Shown one piece after another: positions 60,683 to 64,000 of a DNA stretch of 64,000 nt (positions are counted from its first letter, which is position 1; each line of letters begins with the position of its first letter). Location: the NCBI GenBank assembly GCA_001632425.1, contig KV425557.1, positions 310,001-374,000 of the forward strand, in the 5' to 3' direction. Origin of the DNA: Neolentinus lepideus HHB14362 ss-1. Taxonomy: Eukaryota; Basidiomycota; Agaricomycetes; Gloeophyllales; Gloeophyllaceae. Below the pieces are notes generated by a model that was given only the letters and a program-made list of their open reading frames with translations, searched no databases and was not told where the DNA came from. The position numbers and the translations under genes are program-made.

Positions 60683-62624
60683 TGACCGCCATTGCGAAGA
60701 ACAACGGTCATGTGGACCTGTTGTTTGTGTATGACTACGTCTTCCCAACATATCATGGTCGTCGGTATGTTTTGTTCAAAGATAACGGCCACGCTGTCCA
60801 GGGTTGTTGGATGCCCTGTTTACACGGATGAAGGAACGATAAGGAGTCTCCGACGAAAGGGTAAACAGTCCGCTTCTCATGGTTTTACCAGTTCCCCTTT
60901 GGAGTTCAGAGTACTGAGTCCTCAACTTCGATCTCTCCGGTGAGTGGTTGGCTTACTGGGACCAGAAACAGTGGGCTCATGGTCCGGAACCCAGTAAGGC
61001 GAGGGAGAGAAAGATACGCCATGCTCTTTAAGCGCGTGTTGTTAGATTCCCCGTCAGTGAGTGGCATAGATATGCGCGAGTACGTCAAAGGAGCTTGATG
61101 CGCCACAACTACTACCGACCCTTATCATCAGGCCCGAGTGCCGTGCACGAAGGCTTGGTGATTATTACAGGGGCTCCGACCTGATGCGTCGGACAGACTC
61201 GTGTTGATCGGTGTCGTAACGTCCTATGGGCCCCGAGGTTGCAAACCAGGTTTGAAGGTGCTTTTTTATTTTTTTTTGGCACCCTCTGACGAGTTTAGAG
61301 TGTCCAAAGTGTCTCTTCCATGTGATTCGCCCTCAATGAATACGAGGCACAGGGGATGGAAGGTCCAACGGCGCTCTTACTTCGATATTGGCTATTCAAA
61401 GTAAAGGTTCTTAACTTTGAATCCATGACTTGCATGAATGCCATATACTATAGGCGCTGTGCTCTAATAGAACTGGAGATTGCCGTAGATTCTCATGGAC
61501 CTTGTGAGCAAGTATAGCACCCCGATGGCTATGTCTATCGAGCAGCGAGCTAATCCTGATACATGTTAACCTTGTATCTTGGTTGGTCCCGTGGGCCATG
61601 GACCGTGTACTTACTGACGCCAAGTCCTATCTCAACGGAGGCGGCCGCGAAGCCCGGAGGCCAAACGAACTCGTATCCTGGACGGAACACTCAGTGAGCC
61701 GTAGGGACATCTGTCTCGTGGCCTGCCGTAAGTCCCACCTGATATTGTTCTGCGCACTGAGGCCTGAGGTTATGAGTCCCCTTCAGGACACGCAATGTCC
61801 TGCCTCCGTTCGAGCGCTGCGGAATCTTCCCAAAGGTCCACCATAGACACCCACCGGGTTTAATGCAGTTTGCAGGGAAGTACAACGCGCTATATAACTA
61901 GTACCCACACCTAGCCGAAAACCATCGTCCCTACAATGACGCCTTCTAGCGCAAAATACGTTAACGGTTACTACTGCCAGCTCACTTTCGCATGAGCTTT
62001 CCCATGCCACAACCGTGATGTGTGGTAACCTCCCAACAGCCCGCAGATCAGTTGAGCGGTTCGATACAGGGTCCCCCTGCCTCATGTTTTTGAATCAATG
62101 TCTCAGATCAACCTGTACATACGACCGTTGCGCTTCTTATCTCGTCTAATAGGGTGCTGTTACCCTTCTAAGCGGTTACTGAGCCTAGACTTGGAAATTG
62201 CACTGACGGTGTGACGCTCATACAGAACTGACATGGCAAACGAGGCGCCCGAGCAGGAGCAGAGCAGATTCCGTCTCTCACATTGCAACGTGCATAAACA
62301 GAACAATGATTAATGATGATCAGCTTCACGGCGACTAGATGTCAACTCGTACGACCAGAAATGCTGTTCGCGATTCGGGCAACAACGGAACATAGTCTAT
62401 ATTCGGCCGTAATCAGCCGAACCTATATTACAGGGAGACAATATCAACGGTAAACGCGGACATTCGCAAGGGTAAGATAAGATATGTACGAGGCCGGCGA
62501 TCAAGACATGCACATGAACGACGACGAAAACCCAGCACAACGCGCAGACTGGACTGCGCGAGACAACCTCATAAAATACTACAGTAGGGAATTAATATGA
62601 AGAGTAGAGAGTAGGGTGAGAGTG
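60683..62624. other. Gene-poor interval of 1.9 kb
   Basis: No gene is supported. A plus-strand frame that overlaps the TMA20 end and runs to 60831 reads VVTAIAKNNGHVDLLFVYDY then VFPTYHGRRYVLFKDNGHAV. It looks protein-like but matches nothing I know and has no start codon context. A T-rich run lies at 61263-61276. A small palindrome (TTCGGC/GCCGAA) is at 62402-62421. The remaining open frames are short and motif-free. Confidence 0.45.
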
Positions 62625-63479
62625 CTAGCACTCTTGCATGGGGACAAATGCAGGCGATGAATGTACATGGTCGTCAGTGAAGGATGGGGGATCAAGCTCA
62701 AATGGATAAAAGTAAGAATCGTCCGTGTCGATGTATACGTGAGGGTGACGACCGGGTCGCGTGCGCTCAAGAGGGAGGGGAATGGAGGCAGGGTCAATAA
62801 GCGAAGACGTTGAGCGTGCGAAGGGTGTAGTAGGAGCATCCGATTCGTCGTCGGAAGTGTCTTCGATTGCGTCTGGGACCGAGAGATCGTCGACATCGTC
62901 GGCATAAGGTAATGGTTCGGAATGGGGACACATGTCCAAGGCAGCATGAAAATCAGAATCGAGTTGACACGGTCGAACAACAGGTGGATGAGATGCTGGG
63001 TAGGGGTTGGGTGGATAATATACGGGTTGTTGTACATTTTCGAAAGGTGGATAATATGAGTGTGGGCTGAAAAGATCGTCGGAAGAAGACAGCGGTGACA
63101 TGGGAGGACTGAAGTCGTCGTCGGGCGAAACAGACACCTGCATGTCAGAGTCGTCGTCCTCGGGCTCGTCACCGAGAGTTTCTAGGAGCGAGTCCAACCA
63201 CTGAGCTTCGGAGGAAGGGGCCTCTGCATCCCGAGCGTCAACAAACACGCCAGCATCGGGAAATACAAACATGTCTTCTTCGTCCGTAAACGTATCCTCC
63301 TCTTCCTCCTCACCGTCATGTCTATGTACATCGTTTGAAGGAGAGGTGTCGGTTGATACTACAGGAACAGCTGGCGAATGCGAGCGAACAATAGAGTTTT
63401 TGAGGAGCACCCAACGGTGCAGGCTGCAGTTGTCTTTGGCGCCAGCCCCAACCACAGAGTGCAGTTTGGAGCGGGCCAT
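62625..63479 (-). CDS. Acidic, disordered hypothetical protein
   Basis: This is a single exon of about 284 residues. The ATG at 63479 (MARSKLHSVVGAGAKDNCSL) has A at -3 and G at +4. An upstream in-frame ATG at 63521 has a poor context and would add 14 residues. A short N-terminal segment, HRWVLLKNSIVRSHSPAVPV, is the only ordered-looking part. The rest is rich in Asp, Glu, Ser and Pro (GEEEEEDTFTDEEDMFVFPD; AIEDTSDDESDAP) with Tyr/Pro repeats (YYPPFENVQQPVYYPPNPYP). It ends AFVPMQEC at 62625. No domain is recognised. Proteins of this composition occur in basidiomycetes without assigned function. Confidence 0.7.
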   Translation of the reverse strand: MARSKLHSVVGAGAKDNCSLHRWVLLKNSIVRSHSPAVPVVSTDTSPSNDVHRHDGEEEEEDTFTDEEDMFVFPDAGVFVDARDAEAPSSEAQWLDSLLETLGDEPEDDDSDMQVSVSPDDDFSPPMSPLSSSDDLFSPHSYYPPFENVQQPVYYPPNPYPASHPPVVRPCQLDSDFHAALDMCPHSEPLPYADDVDDLSVPDAIEDTSDDESDAPTTPFARSTSSLIDPASIPLPLERTRPGRHPHVYIDTDDSYFYPFELDPPSFTDDHVHSSPAFVPMQEC

Positions 63480-64000
63480 TGTGAAGAGATTTGGAGAGTC
63501 TGTTGTACCGATGGAAAACATGAATAACGATGAAAGCTATTGCGCGACACAACGATGTCTGGACGATGGGTTCAGCTCGGCCTATCCGCGAAACAGGAGC
63601 AAACGTACGAAGAGGGAAAAGAGCTATCACCGGTGTATGCGATATACGTTCAAGGGCTCAAACAAACTGGTACCGTTCTTGGTAGCACGGAGGAATTTGC
63701 TGGTCATGCTTGACTCTAGCACCCGTCAAATAATGGGCGACGGGGTGGGCGCAAGAGGAAGAGAGAGAGAAAGTCAAAGACTTAGGCGAACATGGTGGGC
63801 GGGACGAGTGGCAAAGGGGCCGTAAGCGAAAGCGAAAGGGCTGTGACCTTGGGCCTTATATAGGGGATGTCACCCCGCTATGACTCAAATCCAATACAAC
63901 GCTTGTTTGTTCACGACCCAGTCTGTCGGTTCGGTTGCCGGGACAGCCCGGATGCCCGATGTGGGTGGTTCGAGGACCAGTTCAGTGTCCATGACCGGCC
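63480..64000. promoter_or_regulatory. Upstream region of the acidic hypothetical gene, TATA box at 63854-63864
   Basis: On the minus strand CCTATATAAGG lies about 375-385 bases upstream of the ATG at 63479, a strong TATA-box match. If it is used, the leader is long (~340 nt) and contains upstream ATGs or an intron. The remainder of the right edge holds no recognisable gene. Confidence 0.5.

Overview
The window looks like nuclear DNA of a filamentous basidiomycete, most likely an agaricomycete (mushroom-type) fungus. Genes are split by many 45-70 nt GT-AG introns, intergenic spaces are short and strand order is mixed. Two genes encode the RlpA-like secreted proteins typical of basidiomycetes. 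No rRNA, tRNA, CRISPR array or intact transposon was recognised. Gene models were assembled by joining exons by eye, so outer coordinates of well-conserved genes are firmer than each internal splice site.

Layout. 1-291 (-): first exons of a secreted double-psi beta-barrel protein running off the left edge. 1124-4651 (-): SERCA-type Ca2+-ATPase, divergent from SIP5 (5315-7286, +). 7287-9739: poorly resolved, with one provisional minus-strand gene. 10042-12303 (-): arrestin-like adaptor, divergent from an SLC35F6-like transporter (12491-14482, +). 14483-17635: gene-poor. 17636-19663 (+): cyclase-associated protein. 20184-21258 (+): a complete paralogue of the left-edge secreted protein. 21837-22929 (-): conserved hypothetical. 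23562-24109 (+): ubiquitin-eL40 fusion. 24251-26407 (-): mitochondrial RCC1-like protein. 26736-27462 (+): small protein with an N-myristoylation-like start. 28041-32239 (-): RRM-Pumilio RNA-binding protein. 33287-36520 (-): Gds1 winged-helix/APSES-like regulator. 38107-39791 (-): SHQ1. 39997-41828 (+): anthranilate synthase component I. 41887-42840 (-): mitochondrial uS2. 42997-45207 (+): Ssb-type Hsp70. 45791-47758 (+): proline-iminopeptidase-like protein lacking its catalytic motifs. 47732-49066 (-): replication factor C subunit. 49300-52131 (+): CAF-1 large subunit. 52375-53185 (-): Spc24. 53752-55087 (-): quinone-oxidoreductase-like protein. 55382-59593 (+): exportin-1/CRM1. 59964-60682 (+): TMA20/MCT-1. 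62625-63479 (-): acidic hypothetical.

Most genes are housekeeping: calcium transport, actin dynamics, translation and ribosome assembly, tryptophan synthesis, DNA replication and chromatin assembly, kinetochore, and nuclear export. There is no secondary-metabolite, mating-type or defence cluster. Divergent pairs share short promoters (12304-12490, 42841-42996, 49067-49299).

The most unusual observations are four. An S33-family hydrolase has lost its nucleophile serine and its oxyanion motif, yet its frame can be restored throughout by normal splicing. Its last 27 coding bases overlap the last coding bases of the replication factor C gene on the other strand. A long imperfect inverted repeat lies at 53391-53604. 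Two secreted double-psi beta-barrel paralogues about 20 kb apart share two intron positions.
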